Assembly (NCBI GenBank): GCA_020425485.1
Contig: JAGQRL010000066.1
Coordinates: 1,370 to 19,802 of the forward strand
Origin: Rhodospirillaceae bacterium
Lineage (GTDB): Bacteria; Pseudomonadota; Alphaproteobacteria; DSM-16000; Inquilinaceae
Length of the DNA stretch: 18,433 nucleotides
Direction: 5' to 3'
Shown here: one piece after another, positions 7,096-14,640 of the stretch
How positions within the stretch are numbered: position 1 is the first letter of the stretch
Layout: each line of letters starts with the position of its first letter
The notes under the pieces: model-generated
What the model was told of the DNA's origin: nothing
The model's database searches: none
What the model saw: the letters and a program-made list of their open reading frames with translations, nothing else
Made by a program: the position numbers and the translations under genes

Positions 7096-7324
7096 GGCGC
7101 GGCCCGCCCCTTGGGGTTGCGATACCGGGGTGTCATAGCATCTTCGCGGCGCATTGGCATGCCCGGCCCATGGTGTATCGCCGCCGCGGGTGGGCTGTGG
7201 CCGGTCGTGGCGCGCCGGCGGGCCGCGGGTTCGCGCAATGGTGGCAGGCCGGACTCGGCTTTGCCGCGCTTTCCGGCGCCGCTTTGGTTAAAAAACGCCT
7301 AAACTTTGTTCGCTGCACTGCACA

Positions 7325-7341
7325 TGCCCAAAGTTTGGGCA
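7325..7341. promoter_or_regulatory. candidate NtrC enhancer site
   Basis: Perfect 17-bp palindrome TGCCCAAA-G-TTTGGGCA. The enteric NtrC consensus TGCACCA-N3-TGGTGCA has the same length and agrees at 12-13 of 14 defined positions if the symmetric A-to-C and C-to-A swaps at positions 4 and 6 are tolerated; strictly, ten positions match. Its centre is about 120 bp before the start predicted from the sigma-54 element, the usual enhancer distance. A half-site-like TGCAC lies just upstream at 7314-7318. Confidence 0.5.
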
Positions 7342-7349
7342 GTTGCTGC

Positions 7350-7380
7350 GGAGGCGGTTGCCGCTTCCGTCGGCGCCTCC
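7350..7380. other. inverted repeat GGAGGCG/CGCCTCC
   Basis: Seven-base arms at 7350-7356 and 7374-7380 with a 17-nt loop, between the NtrC-like palindrome and the sigma-54-like element. No T tract. Role unknown. Confidence 0.35.
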
Positions 7381-7426
7381 CGGCCAAGTAGTTGACTCGT
7401 CGGCATTTTCCCGCCCCAGGCAAAAC

Positions 7427-7442
7427 CGGCACGGATCTTGAA
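7427..7442 (+). promoter_or_regulatory. candidate sigma-54 (RpoN) promoter for glnK-amtB
   Basis: CGGCACG-GATC-TTGAA matches the -24/-12 consensus TGGCACG-N4-TTGCW with correct spacing (GG at 7428-7429, then ten bases to the -12 dinucleotide). The mismatches are C for T at the first base and GA for GC at -12. No other GG-N10-GC element fits in 7380-7559. Predicted start near 7453, giving a leader of about 107 nt. Confidence 0.5.
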
Positions 7443-7508
7443 GTCACGAATCCACCGTGGCGCCGGAGCGTCGTTGTCTCAGGGCCGCCGCATAAGCGGC
7501 GCCAGCCG

Positions 7509-7535
7509 GTCACCCAGTCTCCGGGTCGGGGTGAC
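7509..7535 (+). other. hairpin in the glnK leader
   Basis: GTCACCC (7509-7515) pairs with GGGTGAC (7529-7535) around a 13-nt loop, ending 12 bases before the GAGGGG ribosome site (7548-7553). It may influence mRNA stability or ribosome access. Confidence 0.4.
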
Positions 7536-7559
7536 GATAGTGTCGATGAGGGGACCTGA

Positions 7560-7898
7560 ATGAAACTGGTGATGGCAATCATCAAACCATTCAAGCTCGA
7601 CGAAGTGCGCGAATCCCTGACCGCGCTCGGGCTTCAAGGTTTGACCGTGACCGAGGTGAAGGGTTTCGGCCGCCAGAAGGGGCAGACCGAGATCTACCGC
7701 GGTGCGGAATATTCGGTGAGCTTCCTGCCCAAGGTGAAGGTCGAGGTGGCCGTGGTCGCCGACCAAGTGGAGTCGGTGGTCGAGGCTATCCAGAAGGCCG
7801 CCAGCACCGGCCGTATCGGTGACGGCAAGATCTTCGTCATGGACATCGGTCGCGCCGTGCGGATCCGCACCGGCGAAACCGACGCGGACGCGCTGTGA
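7560..7898 (+). CDS. glnK: PII nitrogen-signalling protein
   Basis: 112 residues, the standard PII length. MKLVMAIIKPFKLDEVRESL opens the ferredoxin-like fold. The T-loop YRGAEYSVSFLPK carries Tyr51, the uridylylation site, and the C-terminal signature TGRIGDGKIFVMDIG (83-97) lines the ATP/2-oxoglutarate pocket. The trimer binds ATP/ADP and 2-oxoglutarate and, when unmodified, plugs the AmtB channel; it also signals to NtrB/GlnD-type enzymes. GAGGGG lies seven bases before the ATG. It is 35 bp upstream of amtB, the widely conserved glnK-amtB pair, so I call it GlnK (glnJ or glnZ in some Rhodospirillales naming). Expression is expected under nitrogen limitation from the NtrC/sigma-54-like elements upstream. 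Confidence 0.95.
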   Translation: MKLVMAIIKPFKLDEVRESLTALGLQGLTVTEVKGFGRQKGQTEIYRGAEYSVSFLPKVKVEVAVVADQVESVVEAIQKAASTGRIGDGKIFVMDIGRAVRIRTGETDADAL

Positions 7899-7933
7899 CG
7901 GCGCCCCCCGAGCTTAGGAAAGGAAATCACTCG

Positions 7934-9376
7934 ATGAAGCGTTACGCCTTGTTGACGCTGGGCCTGGGGGCCGCCGCGGTTGCCCTCATCCACCCGGCGC
8001 TGGCCCAAGAAGCGGCCGACGCCGCCGCGGAAGCGGTCGACGCGGCCCCGGCGGTGGATGCCGCCGTCGACGCTGCGGCGGCCGGCGTTCCCCTGGAAAC
8101 CCAATTCATCTTCAACACCCTGTCGTTCTTCATCCATGGCGCCCTGGTCATGTGGATGGCCGCCGGCTTCGCCATGCTGGAAAGTGGCCTGGTCCGCTCC
8201 AAGAACACCGCGACCATCTGCCTGAAGAACATCGCCCTCTACGCCGTTGCCGGCATCATGTACTACATCATCGGCTACGACCTGATGTACCAGGGCGTCG
8301 ACGGTGGATACATCGGCACCTTCTCGCTGTTCTGGTCGGGCGACGATACGTCCTTCCTGGAAGGCGCGTTCGAATCCGGCTCCTACGCCGCGACCTCGGA
8401 CTGGTACTTCCAGATGGTGTTCGTGGCGACGGCCGCCTCCATCGTCTCCGGCACCGTGGCGGAACGCACCAAGGCCTGGTCGTTCATGCTGTTCACGGTG
8501 ATCCTCACCTCCTTCATCTACCCGATCACCGGGTCGTGGCAGTGGGGCGGCGGCTGGCTGAACGTCATGGGCTTCAGCGATTTCGCGGGGTCGACCCTGG
8601 TGCACTCCGTGGGCGGCTGGGCTGCTCTGGCCGGTGCCATCGTGGTCGGTGCGCGTAAGGGCAAGTTCAACGCCGACGGGTCCATCAACCCGATGCCCGG
8701 CTCCAACCTGCCGCTCGCCACCCTGGGCACCTTCATCCTGTGGCTCGGCTGGTTCGGGTTCAACGGCGGCTCGCAGCTCGCCCTGGGCTCCGCTGCGGAT
8801 GCCATCGCCATCGCCAACATCTACGCCAACACCAACATGGCTGCGGCCGGTGGCGTGGTGGCCGCGATGATCGTGTGCCAGCTGTTCTACGGCAAGGTCG
8901 ACCTGACCATGGCCCTGAACGGTGCGATCGCGGGCCTGGTGTCGATCACGGCGGCTCCGGACTCGCCGACCATCGGTCAGGCCATCCTGATCGGCGGTGT
9001 CGGCGGCATCCTGGTGGTGTTCGCGGTGCCGTTGATCGACAAGCTGAAGATCGACGACGTGGTCGGTGCCATCTCTGCCCACCTTGTGTGCGGCATCTGG
9101 GGCACGCTGGCCGTCGCGCTCACCTACCAGACGGAATACGAGACCGAGGCCGGCGAAACGGTTGCCCGCACCATGGGCGAGCAGTTCGCGGTGCAGGCCA
9201 CCGGTGTGGTGTCGATCGGCATCTTCACCCTGGTCACCTCGTTCATCGTCTGGTTCGTCATCAAGGCCATCTTCGGTGTGCGTCCTGCCGAGGAAGACGA
9301 GGAACTGGGTCTCGACAAGGTCGAGCTTGGCCTCGAGGCCTATCCCGAGTTCGGTCAGGGGTCGCAGCGGGTGTAA
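7934..9376 (+). CDS. amtB: ammonium transporter AmtB
   Basis: 480 residues from the ATG at 7934. The in-frame GTG at 7895 overlaps the glnK stop and would precede the signal peptide. A signal peptide (1-24, ending ALA) is followed by an Ala/Asp/Val-rich low-complexity linker (25-51), then eleven membrane helices. Diagnostic residues are DFAGSTLVHSVGG with Asp216 and pore His224, and DDVVGAISAHLVCGIWG with the second pore His383. These twin histidines strip the proton from ammonium for conduction. The phenylalanine-gate regions MVFVATAAS (161-169) and LGWFGFNGGSQLA (271-283) are present. The acidic C-terminal tail after helix 11 (about 440-480) is where GlnK docks in AmtB trimers. An AAGGAAA ribosome site lies about ten bases upstream. 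Confidence 0.96.
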   Translation: MKRYALLTLGLGAAAVALIHPALAQEAADAAAEAVDAAPAVDAAVDAAAAGVPLETQFIFNTLSFFIHGALVMWMAAGFAMLESGLVRSKNTATICLKNIALYAVAGIMYYIIGYDLMYQGVDGGYIGTFSLFWSGDDTSFLEGAFESGSYAATSDWYFQMVFVATAASIVSGTVAERTKAWSFMLFTVILTSFIYPITGSWQWGGGWLNVMGFSDFAGSTLVHSVGGWAALAGAIVVGARKGKFNADGSINPMPGSNLPLATLGTFILWLGWFGFNGGSQLALGSAADAIAIANIYANTNMAAAGGVVAAMIVCQLFYGKVDLTMALNGAIAGLVSITAAPDSPTIGQAILIGGVGGILVVFAVPLIDKLKIDDVVGAISAHLVCGIWGTLAVALTYQTEYETEAGETVARTMGEQFAVQATGVVSIGIFTLVTSFIVWFVIKAIFGVRPAEEDEELGLDKVELGLEAYPEFGQGSQRV

Positions 9377-9389
9377 GCCCCGACCCCTG

Positions 9390-9417
9390 GCCACCGAGAC
9401 CGGCTGTGTCCGGTGGC
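9390..9417 (+). other. hairpin 1 of three after amtB
   Basis: GCCACCG (9390-9396) pairs with CGGTGGC (9411-9417) around a 14-nt loop, starting 13 nt after the amtB stop. No T tract. Confidence 0.45.
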
Positions 9418-9425
9418 ATGGTGCG

Positions 9426-9443
9426 GGTCCGGTTCGCCGGACC
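9426..9443 (+). other. hairpin 2 of three after amtB, TTCG loop
   Basis: GGTCCGG-TTCG-CCGGACC, a perfect 7-bp stem with a tetraloop. No T tract. It may protect the glnK-amtB mRNA 3' end or aid termination. Confidence 0.5.
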
Positions 9444-9461
9444 TGGCCTCTCCCCAAACTC

Positions 9462-9497
9462 GGCGGACGGTGGCAACACCGTCCGCCTTTCTTCTTT
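9462..9497 (+). terminator. strong intrinsic terminator of glnK-amtB
   Basis: A perfect 11-bp GC-rich stem (GGCGGACGGTG / CACCGTCCGCC) closed by a GCAA tetraloop at 9473-9476 is followed by TTTCTTCTTT. This is the only classic hairpin-plus-U-tract terminator in the window and ends the nitrogen module before the ACT-domain gene. Confidence 0.9.
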
Positions 9498-9561
9498 GCT
9501 TCATCCCGGAACCCGGCGTACAGGCCGGGCCCTTGCCATGCTGTGCCTGCGAGCTGCCCGA

Positions 9562-9966
9562 ATGACCCCAGAGCGAAACCTCGACACCCTGATCGCCAGG
9601 ATGGCGCCGGTGCTCGATCCCACCCCCTACCTTTTCGTCGCCATCGCCGACGATGCCGCCATCGACTGGGCCGCCCTGGCCCCGGTCGCCATGGTGCGCG
9701 AGGCGGGAACCCTCAGCCTCATCGTCGCGCGCGAGGCGGCAGCCGGCCTCACCGGCACCTTCCCCTGCCGGCGCATCACTCTGACGGTGAACTCCGCGCT
9801 GGATGCCGTGGGCTTCATCGCCGCCGTCGCCGGCGCGCTGGCCAAGGCGGGGATCAGCACCAACCCGGTGGCCGGCTTCCACCACGACCACCTGTTCGTG
9901 CCGGAAGCCGAATCGGCCCGGGCGCTGGAGGTGCTGCAACGCCTGGCGGCCACCGCACGGGGCTGA
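9562..9966 (+). CDS. ACT-domain protein, DUF2241/PF10000 (ACT_3) family
   Basis: 134 residues. RNLDTLIARMAPVLDPTPYL opens the protein, followed by a first small beta-alpha unit with MVREAGTLSLIVAREAA, then the conserved core FPCRRITLTVNSALDAVGFI and AGISTNPVAGFHHDHLFVP. The phrases are highly characteristic of the COG3602 two-ACT family. ACT domains bind amino acids and related ligands, so this is probably a small ligand sensor; its biological role is not known. An in-frame ATG eight codons upstream (9538) is possible but the family usually starts as here. It stands between the amtB terminator and the aminotransferase promoter, so it is probably its own transcript. Its position beside nitrogen genes is suggestive only. 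Confidence 0.85.
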   Translation: MTPERNLDTLIARMAPVLDPTPYLFVAIADDAAIDWAALAPVAMVREAGTLSLIVAREAAAGLTGTFPCRRITLTVNSALDAVGFIAAVAGALAKAGISTNPVAGFHHDHLFVPEAESARALEVLQRLAATARG

Positions 9967-10045
9967 GGCCGGGCTGCCCGACGCCGCGCCCAGGTTTCAA
10001 AGAAACATTAACAAGCCGGCGAAACCGATTGATTGCGTTGACAAT

Positions 10046-10076
10046 GCCCCGCAGGAGAAGATTGTCCTGACGGGGC
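10046..10076. promoter_or_regulatory. hairpin/operator-like dyad overlapping the aminotransferase promoter
   Basis: GCCCCG-CAGGA (10046-10056) pairs with TCCTG-A-CGGGGC (10065-10076): 11 base pairs with one bulged A and an 8-nt loop. An alternative pairing GACAAT (10040-10045) with ATTGTC (10061-10066) competes with it in pseudoknot-like order. It overlaps the -35 of the promoter candidate, so it could be a repressor site, or a terminator relic for the ACT gene (no T tract). Confidence 0.45.
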
Positions 10077-10090
10077 GTGTCCCGTATGAT
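10062..10090 (+). promoter_or_regulatory. candidate sigma-70 promoter for dapC-ftsK
   Basis: TTGTCC (10062-10067), 17-bp spacer, TATGAT (10085-10090). The -10 matches five of six and the -35 four of six consensus bases. The predicted start near 10097 lies 37 bases before the aminotransferase ATG. Confidence 0.55.
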
Positions 10091-10133
10091 GGGCAGGGCA
10101 GTTTGCCCCCAGCCCCGATGCGGAGCCGCCATC

Positions 10134-11363
10134 ATGCCGCGCGACACCCACCTGTCGCCCCACCCGTTCGACCGCCTGCGCACGCTGCTGGCCGGCGTGA
10201 CCCCGGCTGTCGAGCCGCTCGACCTGTCGATCGGCGAGCCCAAACATGCGGCACCGGAGTTCATCACCGCGGTGCTGGCCGCCCACGCGGCGGACTGGAC
10301 GCGCTACCCACCCATCCTCGGCACCGAGGCGTTCCGCGCCGCCGTGAAGGCCTGGCTCGACCGGCGCTTCGGCCTGCCGGCGGACCGGGTGGACGCCGAC
10401 ACCATGATCCTGCCGCTGTCGGGCAGCCGCGAGGGGCTGTTCCTGCTGGCCGGCCTTGCCGTGGCCCGGCGGCCGCGGCCGGATCCCGTGGTCGCCTTCC
10501 CCGATCCGTTCTACGCCGTCTATGAGGGTGCGGCGGTGGCCGCCGGGGCGGAACCGGTGGGGCTGGATGCGGGAGCCGCCGGTCTGCCTGATCTGGATGC
10601 ACTTGCCGCCGATTCGGGCCTTTGCGGGCGCATCTGCCTGCTCTATCTGTGCGCGCCCTCCAACCCCCAGGGAGCGATTGCCGATATCGGCTATCTGCGC
10701 CAGGCGGTGGAGCTGGCCCGCACCCACGATTTCCTGCTGGTGGTCGACGAATGCTATGTCGACCTCTACGACGACGCCGTGCCCGGCAGCGTCGCCCAGG
10801 TGGCGGGCGATGGCTGGGCCAATGTCCTGGCCACCCATTCCTTGTCCAAGCGCTCCAACGTGGCGGGCTTGCGCGCCGGCTTCGCGGTGGGCGATCCCGA
10901 CTGGATCGAGGCGTTCCGTTCGCTGCGCCTGTACGGCTCGGCCGGCATGCCGATGCCGGTGCAGGCCGTGACCGCCGCCCTGCTGGACGACGACGCCCAC
11001 GCCGCCCACAACCGCGCCCTCTACCGCGCCAAGTTCGACATGCTGGACCGGGTGTTCGCCGGGCTGGCCCACTATCGCCGGCCGCAGGCGGGCTTCTTCG
11101 TCTGGCTCGATGTCGGCGACGGCGAGGCGGTGACCCGCCGGCTGTGGGCCGAAGCCGGGGTGAAGGCGCTGCCCGGCGGCTACCTCTCCCAGCCGCGGGC
11201 GGACGGCTCAAGCGCCGGCGACCGCTTCATCCGCCTCGCCCTGGTGCACGACCTGGGCCTGCTGGAACCGGGGCTGGTGCGCCTGCGCCGGGTGCTCGAC
11301 AGCGCGGCCCCGGGCGCGGCTCCGGGCGCGGCTTCGGGCCAGACCGATGGAGCGGCGGCATGA
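10134..11363 (+). CDS. dapC: PLP-dependent aminotransferase, DapC-like (N-succinyldiaminopimelate aminotransferase)
   Basis: 409 residues from the ATG at 10134, whose start HPFDRLRTLLAGVTP matches the DapC family N-terminus. Fold-type I features: LDLSIGEPKH near residue 30, the cofactor region SGSREGLF, CAPSNPQGAI (NP motif), VVDECYVDLY with Asp205 for the pyridine nitrogen, and SLSKRSNVAGLRAGF with Lys239 forming the Schiff base. The R-SN-GLR-GF phrasing is that of DapC, which transfers an amino group from glutamate to succinyl-amino-ketopimelate in lysine and peptidoglycan precursor synthesis; substrate is inferred from family. The tail is a low-complexity Ala/Gly/Pro repeat (APGAAPGAASG). 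The stop overlaps the ftsK start as ATGA. Another amino acid substrate remains possible. Confidence 0.8.
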   Translation: MPRDTHLSPHPFDRLRTLLAGVTPAVEPLDLSIGEPKHAAPEFITAVLAAHAADWTRYPPILGTEAFRAAVKAWLDRRFGLPADRVDADTMILPLSGSREGLFLLAGLAVARRPRPDPVVAFPDPFYAVYEGAAVAAGAEPVGLDAGAAGLPDLDALAADSGLCGRICLLYLCAPSNPQGAIADIGYLRQAVELARTHDFLLVVDECYVDLYDDAVPGSVAQVAGDGWANVLATHSLSKRSNVAGLRAGFAVGDPDWIEAFRSLRLYGSAGMPMPVQAVTAALLDDDAHAAHNRALYRAKFDMLDRVFAGLAHYRRPQAGFFVWLDVGDGEAVTRRLWAEAGVKALPGGYLSQPRADGSSAGDRFIRLALVHDLGLLEPGLVRLRRVLDSAAPGAAPGAASGQTDGAAA

Positions 11364-13840
11364 GCGTGTCCGACAGCCTGTCCGGCCGGTCCCGCAGCAA
11401 CGTTCCGGCCCGCCGGCCGGTGCTGCTGCCCGAAAGCCTGCGCAGCTATCTGCGCGCCCGCCTGCAGGAAGCCGCCGGGCTGACGCTGCTTGGCCTGGGT
11501 GCCGCACTGGTGCTGGCGCTCTCCAGCTACTCCCCCACCGATCCCTCGTGGAACGTGGCGGAGATGGACGGCCCGATCGTCAACCTGCTGGGCCCCTTCG
11601 GCTCCTATCCCGCCGACCTGCTGGTGCAGACCATCGGTGGTGCTGCCGTGGTGCTGGCCGCAGTGCCGCTGGTGTGGGGCGCCGGGCTGCTGCGCCACCG
11701 CCCGCTCGGCCAGGTGTGGCTGCGCCTGCTCGGCCTGGCGCTCGCCACGCCGCTGCTGGCCGCCGGCCTCAACGCCGTCCCCGCACCTGTGTCCTGGGAC
11801 ATGCAGACCCATCTGGGCGGCGTGGTCGGCCCCATGCTGGTGGGGGCGATCGGCGAATCGGTGATGATGGCGGGCGGCCCCACCACCTATGGCTGGGTGC
11901 AGCCGACCGCCCTGGTGCTGGGCGGGCTGATGGTGCTGGTGGCGCTAGGCCTCACCCCGTCGGAATGGCTGCGCATCGGCCGGCGCACCTGGCGCTTCCT
12001 GAAAACCTGCTGGCGGGCGACACGGATGGCCTGGCGCTGGACCGTGTGGGGCTGGCAGGTGAGCATCGGCCACCTGGCCGCGCTCGCTTGGGCGCGCTGG
12101 CGGGCGCGCCGGCCCGCCGACCCGTTTGCCGAAGACGTGGCCCATGCCCGGCACGGCCACCACGACCACGCCGTGCGCCGCGAGCCGGTGGTTTCCACTG
12201 CCGACCGGCCCGCCGCACCGCCCGCACCACGGATGCCGCCGCGGCCCAGCTCGGTCCCCGCGGTCACCGTCACCCCGCCGGCCCAGCAGAAGGGCAGCGA
12301 CGCCCGCCAGGCCAGCCTGGCCCTGGGCGCGCCGGACGGCGACTACCTGCTGCCGCCCTTGGAGCTGCTGCACCGGCCCGCCGGCAATGCCAACACCGAG
12401 GAGATGGACGAGGAGGCGCTGCGCCACAACGCCGGGCTGCTGCACAGCGTGCTCGGCGATTTCGGCGTGCGTGGCGAGATCGTGCATGTCAGCCCCGGCC
12501 CCGTGGTCACGCTCTATGAGCTGGAGCCGGCACCGGGCACCAAGTCCAGCCGCGTCATCGGCCTGTCGGACGATGTGGCGCGCTCCATGAGTGCGGTGTC
12601 CGTGCGCGTCGCCGTGGTGCCGGGGCGCAATGCCATCGGCATCGAACTGCCCAACCCGGTGCGCGAGATCGTCTATCTGCGCGACCTGCTGTCGTCGGAT
12701 CCCTATGGCAAGCATTCCGGCAAGCTGCCGCTGGTGCTGGGCAAGGATATCGGCGGCAACCCGGTGCTGGCGGACCTGGCGCGCATGCCCCACCTGCTGG
12801 TGGCCGGCACCACCGGGTCGGGCAAGTCCGTCGCCATCAACGTGATGATCCTGTCGCTGCTCTACCGCATGAGCCCGGACAAGGTGCGGCTGATCCTGGT
12901 CGACCCCAAGATGCTGGAACTCAGCGTCTACGAAGGCATCCCCCACCTGCTGACGCCGGTGGTGACCGACCCCAAGAAGGCGGTGGTGGCGCTGAAATGG
13001 GCGGTGCGGGAGATGGAAGACCGCTACCGCGCCATGTCCAAGCTCGGCGTGCGCAACATCGAGGGCTACAACCAGCGCCTGCGCGATGCGCGGGCCCGTG
13101 GCGAAACCCTGATGCGCAAGGTGCAGACGGGCTTCGACCCCGACACCGGCCGGCCGATCTACGAAGACCAGCCGCTCGACCTGACCGAGCTGCCCTATAT
13201 CGTGGTGGTGGTCGACGAAATGGCCGACCTGATGCTGGTGGCCGGCAAGGACATCGAAGCCGCCATCCAGCGCCTGGCGCAGATGGCGCGCGCGGCCGGC
13301 ATCCACCTGATCATGGCCACCCAGCGCCCGTCCGTCGATGTGATCACCGGGACCATCAAGGCCAACTTCCCCACCCGCATCAGCTTCCAGGTGACTTCCA
13401 AGATCGACAGCCGCACCATCCTCGGCGAAGGCGGGGCGGAGAACCTGCTGGGCCAGGGCGACATGCTGTACATGGCCGGCGGCGGCCGCATCACCCGCGT
13501 GCACGGGCCGTTCGTGCGCGACGAGGAGGTGGAGGAGGTGGTGCGCTTCCTGAAGAGCCAGGGCACGCCCGCCTACAACGACGCCATCCTGGAAGACGAT
13601 TTCGAGCCGGGCGGCGACGCCGATGGCGGGCTGGACGGCGGCGATAGCGGCGATCAGCTCTACGACCAGGCGGTCGCCCTGGTGGCGCGCGAGGGCAAGG
13701 CGTCCACCAGCTTCATCCAGCGGCACTTGCAGATCGGCTACAACCGTGCCGCCCGCATCATCGAGAAGATGGAAACCGAAGGCGTGGTCAGCCAAGCCAA
13801 CCACGTCGGCAAGCGCGAGGTGCTGGTGGGGCAGCGGTAG
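11360..13840 (+). CDS. ftsK: DNA translocase FtsK
   Basis: 826 residues. Four N-terminal membrane helices lie within residues 38-205 (for example LTLLGLGAALVLALSS and ALVLGGLMVLVALGL). A basic, Pro-rich linker of about 100 residues follows, much shorter than in E. coli FtsK. The alpha/beta motor has Walker A GTTGSGKS (483-490) and Walker B VVVVDEMADLM with Asp619-Glu620; ATQRPSVDVITGTIKANFPTR-type sequence further on is typical of the family. The C-terminal winged-helix gamma domain (about 763-822: ASTSFIQRHLQIGYNRAARI, VSQANHVGKREVLV) reads polar KOPS sites. FtsK assembles at the septum and pumps chromosome termini apart, activating XerCD at dif. It is translationally coupled to the upstream aminotransferase gene, linking cell-wall precursor supply and division. 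Confidence 0.96.
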   Translation: MSVSDSLSGRSRSNVPARRPVLLPESLRSYLRARLQEAAGLTLLGLGAALVLALSSYSPTDPSWNVAEMDGPIVNLLGPFGSYPADLLVQTIGGAAVVLAAVPLVWGAGLLRHRPLGQVWLRLLGLALATPLLAAGLNAVPAPVSWDMQTHLGGVVGPMLVGAIGESVMMAGGPTTYGWVQPTALVLGGLMVLVALGLTPSEWLRIGRRTWRFLKTCWRATRMAWRWTVWGWQVSIGHLAALAWARWRARRPADPFAEDVAHARHGHHDHAVRREPVVSTADRPAAPPAPRMPPRPSSVPAVTVTPPAQQKGSDARQASLALGAPDGDYLLPPLELLHRPAGNANTEEMDEEALRHNAGLLHSVLGDFGVRGEIVHVSPGPVVTLYELEPAPGTKSSRVIGLSDDVARSMSAVSVRVAVVPGRNAIGIELPNPVREIVYLRDLLSSDPYGKHSGKLPLVLGKDIGGNPVLADLARMPHLLVAGTTGSGKSVAINVMILSLLYRMSPDKVRLILVDPKMLELSVYEGIPHLLTPVVTDPKKAVVALKWAVREMEDRYRAMSKLGVRNIEGYNQRLRDARARGETLMRKVQTGFDPDTGRPIYEDQPLDLTELPYIVVVVDEMADLMLVAGKDIEAAIQRLAQMARAAGIHLIMATQRPSVDVITGTIKANFPTRISFQVTSKIDSRTILGEGGAENLLGQGDMLYMAGGGRITRVHGPFVRDEEVEEVVRFLKSQGTPAYNDAILEDDFEPGGDADGGLDGGDSGDQLYDQAVALVAREGKASTSFIQRHLQIGYNRAARIIEKMETEGVVSQANHVGKREVLVGQR

Positions 13841-13868
13841 GGCGGCTTGCGCCGGTCTTGAGTCGGTG

Positions 13869-13907
13869 CCAGCGGTTGACCCGGGACGCCCCCGGATCAG
13901 CCGCTGG
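13869..13907. terminator. large hairpin between convergent ftsK and DJ-1/PfpI genes
   Basis: Outer arms CCAGCGG (13869-13875) and CCGCTGG (13901-13907) continue inward through TTGA/TCAG-type pairs, one mismatch, and CCGGG/CCCGG, giving about 16 pairs around a short loop. It could end transcription from both sides; there is no long T tract, so factor-independent termination would be weak. Confidence 0.55.
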
Positions 13908-13936
13908 AGCAACCTTGTTCAAGAATGCCTTGGCGA

Positions 13937-14617
13937 TCAGCCGATGCGCTCCTTGGCAGCTTCCAAGGCTGCCTGCATGCGTCCGGCCGCGGCGACGTAG
14001 CGGGGCCTGACCTCCTGCAGTACGGACATCGGCGCGCGCGACGGCTGGCCGGACTGGAAGGGCGGCGCCGGGGCGTATTCCAGCACCAGTTGGATCGACT
14101 GCGCGGTCTCCTCGCTCGCCACCTCGGCGGCCACGGTGAGGGCGATATCGATCCCCGCCGTCACCCCGCCGCCGGTGAACAGGTTGCCGTCCACCACCAC
14201 CCGAGCGTCCTCGTGGATCGCCCCCACCAGCTCCAGCAGGTGGGTGTAGCCCCAATGGGTGGTGGCCTTGCGGTCATAGAGCAGCCCCACGGCCCCCAGC
14301 AGGAACGCGCCGGTGCACACCGAGGTGACATAGTGCGCCCCCCCGGCCTGATCGATGATGAAATCGAGGATGCGGTCGTCGCCGATGGCATCGGCCACCC
14401 CGCCGCCGCCGGGCACGCACAGCAGGTCTGCCGGCGGCGCGTCGTCCAGCCCGTGGCTGGGCAGGATCGAGAAGCCGCAATCGGTGGCCACCGCCGCCCC
14501 GCCCGGTGCGGCCACCGCCACCTGGGCATCGGGCAGCCTGGCGAACACCTGGGCCGGCCCCGTCAGGTCAAGCTGGGTGACACCGGGAAAGGCCAGCAGC
14601 ACCACCTGAAGCGTCAT
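13937..14617 (-). CDS. DJ-1/PfpI-family protein, isonitrile hydratase (InhA)-like
   Basis: 226 residues. The DJ-1/PfpI fold is clear: VVLLAFPGVTQLDLTGP at the N-terminus, LLCVPGGGG (65-73) and the nucleophile elbow TSVCTGAFLLG with Cys101, followed by DRKATTHWGYTHLL and a glycine-rich GNLFTGGGVTAGIDIAL. Asp17 and Cys101 fall at the same positions as the active-site residues I recall for Pseudomonas isonitrile hydratase, which adds water to isonitriles to give N-substituted formamides. The same subgroup also occurs as the sensor half of GlxA-type regulators, but no AraC DNA-binding domain is fused here. A GGGAG site at 14625-14629 precedes the ATG by seven bases. Physiological substrate is unknown. 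It lies downstream of the immunity-like repeat islet on the same strand. Confidence 0.82.
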   Translation of the reverse strand: MTLQVVLLAFPGVTQLDLTGPAQVFARLPDAQVAVAAPGGAAVATDCGFSILPSHGLDDAPPADLLCVPGGGGVADAIGDDRILDFIIDQAGGAHYVTSVCTGAFLLGAVGLLYDRKATTHWGYTHLLELVGAIHEDARVVVDGNLFTGGGVTAGIDIALTVAAEVASEETAQSIQLVLEYAPAPPFQSGQPSRAPMSVLQEVRPRYVAAAGRMQAALEAAKERIG

Positions 14618-14640
14618 GACACATCTCCCATCCGTCGCGT

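Larger units (their letters stand above)
7096..7559. other. 464-bp divergent regulatory region between ubiH-like gene and glnK
   Basis: No gene is supported here. The part nearest the hydroxylase (7096-7260) is plain high-GC sequence. A more AT-rich stretch at 7285-7345 contains the NtrC-like palindrome and an inverted repeat AAACTTTG (7301-7308) / CAAAGTTT (7329-7336). The sigma-54-like element and leader hairpin lie closer to glnK. All are listed separately. Confidence 0.6.

Noticed and set aside
7453..7559. Glutamine or other riboswitch in the glnK leader
   Set aside because: Only one simple hairpin is visible and none of the conserved aptamer bases I would expect could be identified.
7694..9457. 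Long minus-strand open frame opposite amtB
   Set aside because: Antisense to clear glnK/amtB; its translation is His/Asp/Gly/Arg-rich without motifs.
11945..13912. 655-codon minus-strand frame opposite ftsK
   Set aside because: Antisense to unambiguous FtsK motor motifs; composition is that of a shadow frame.
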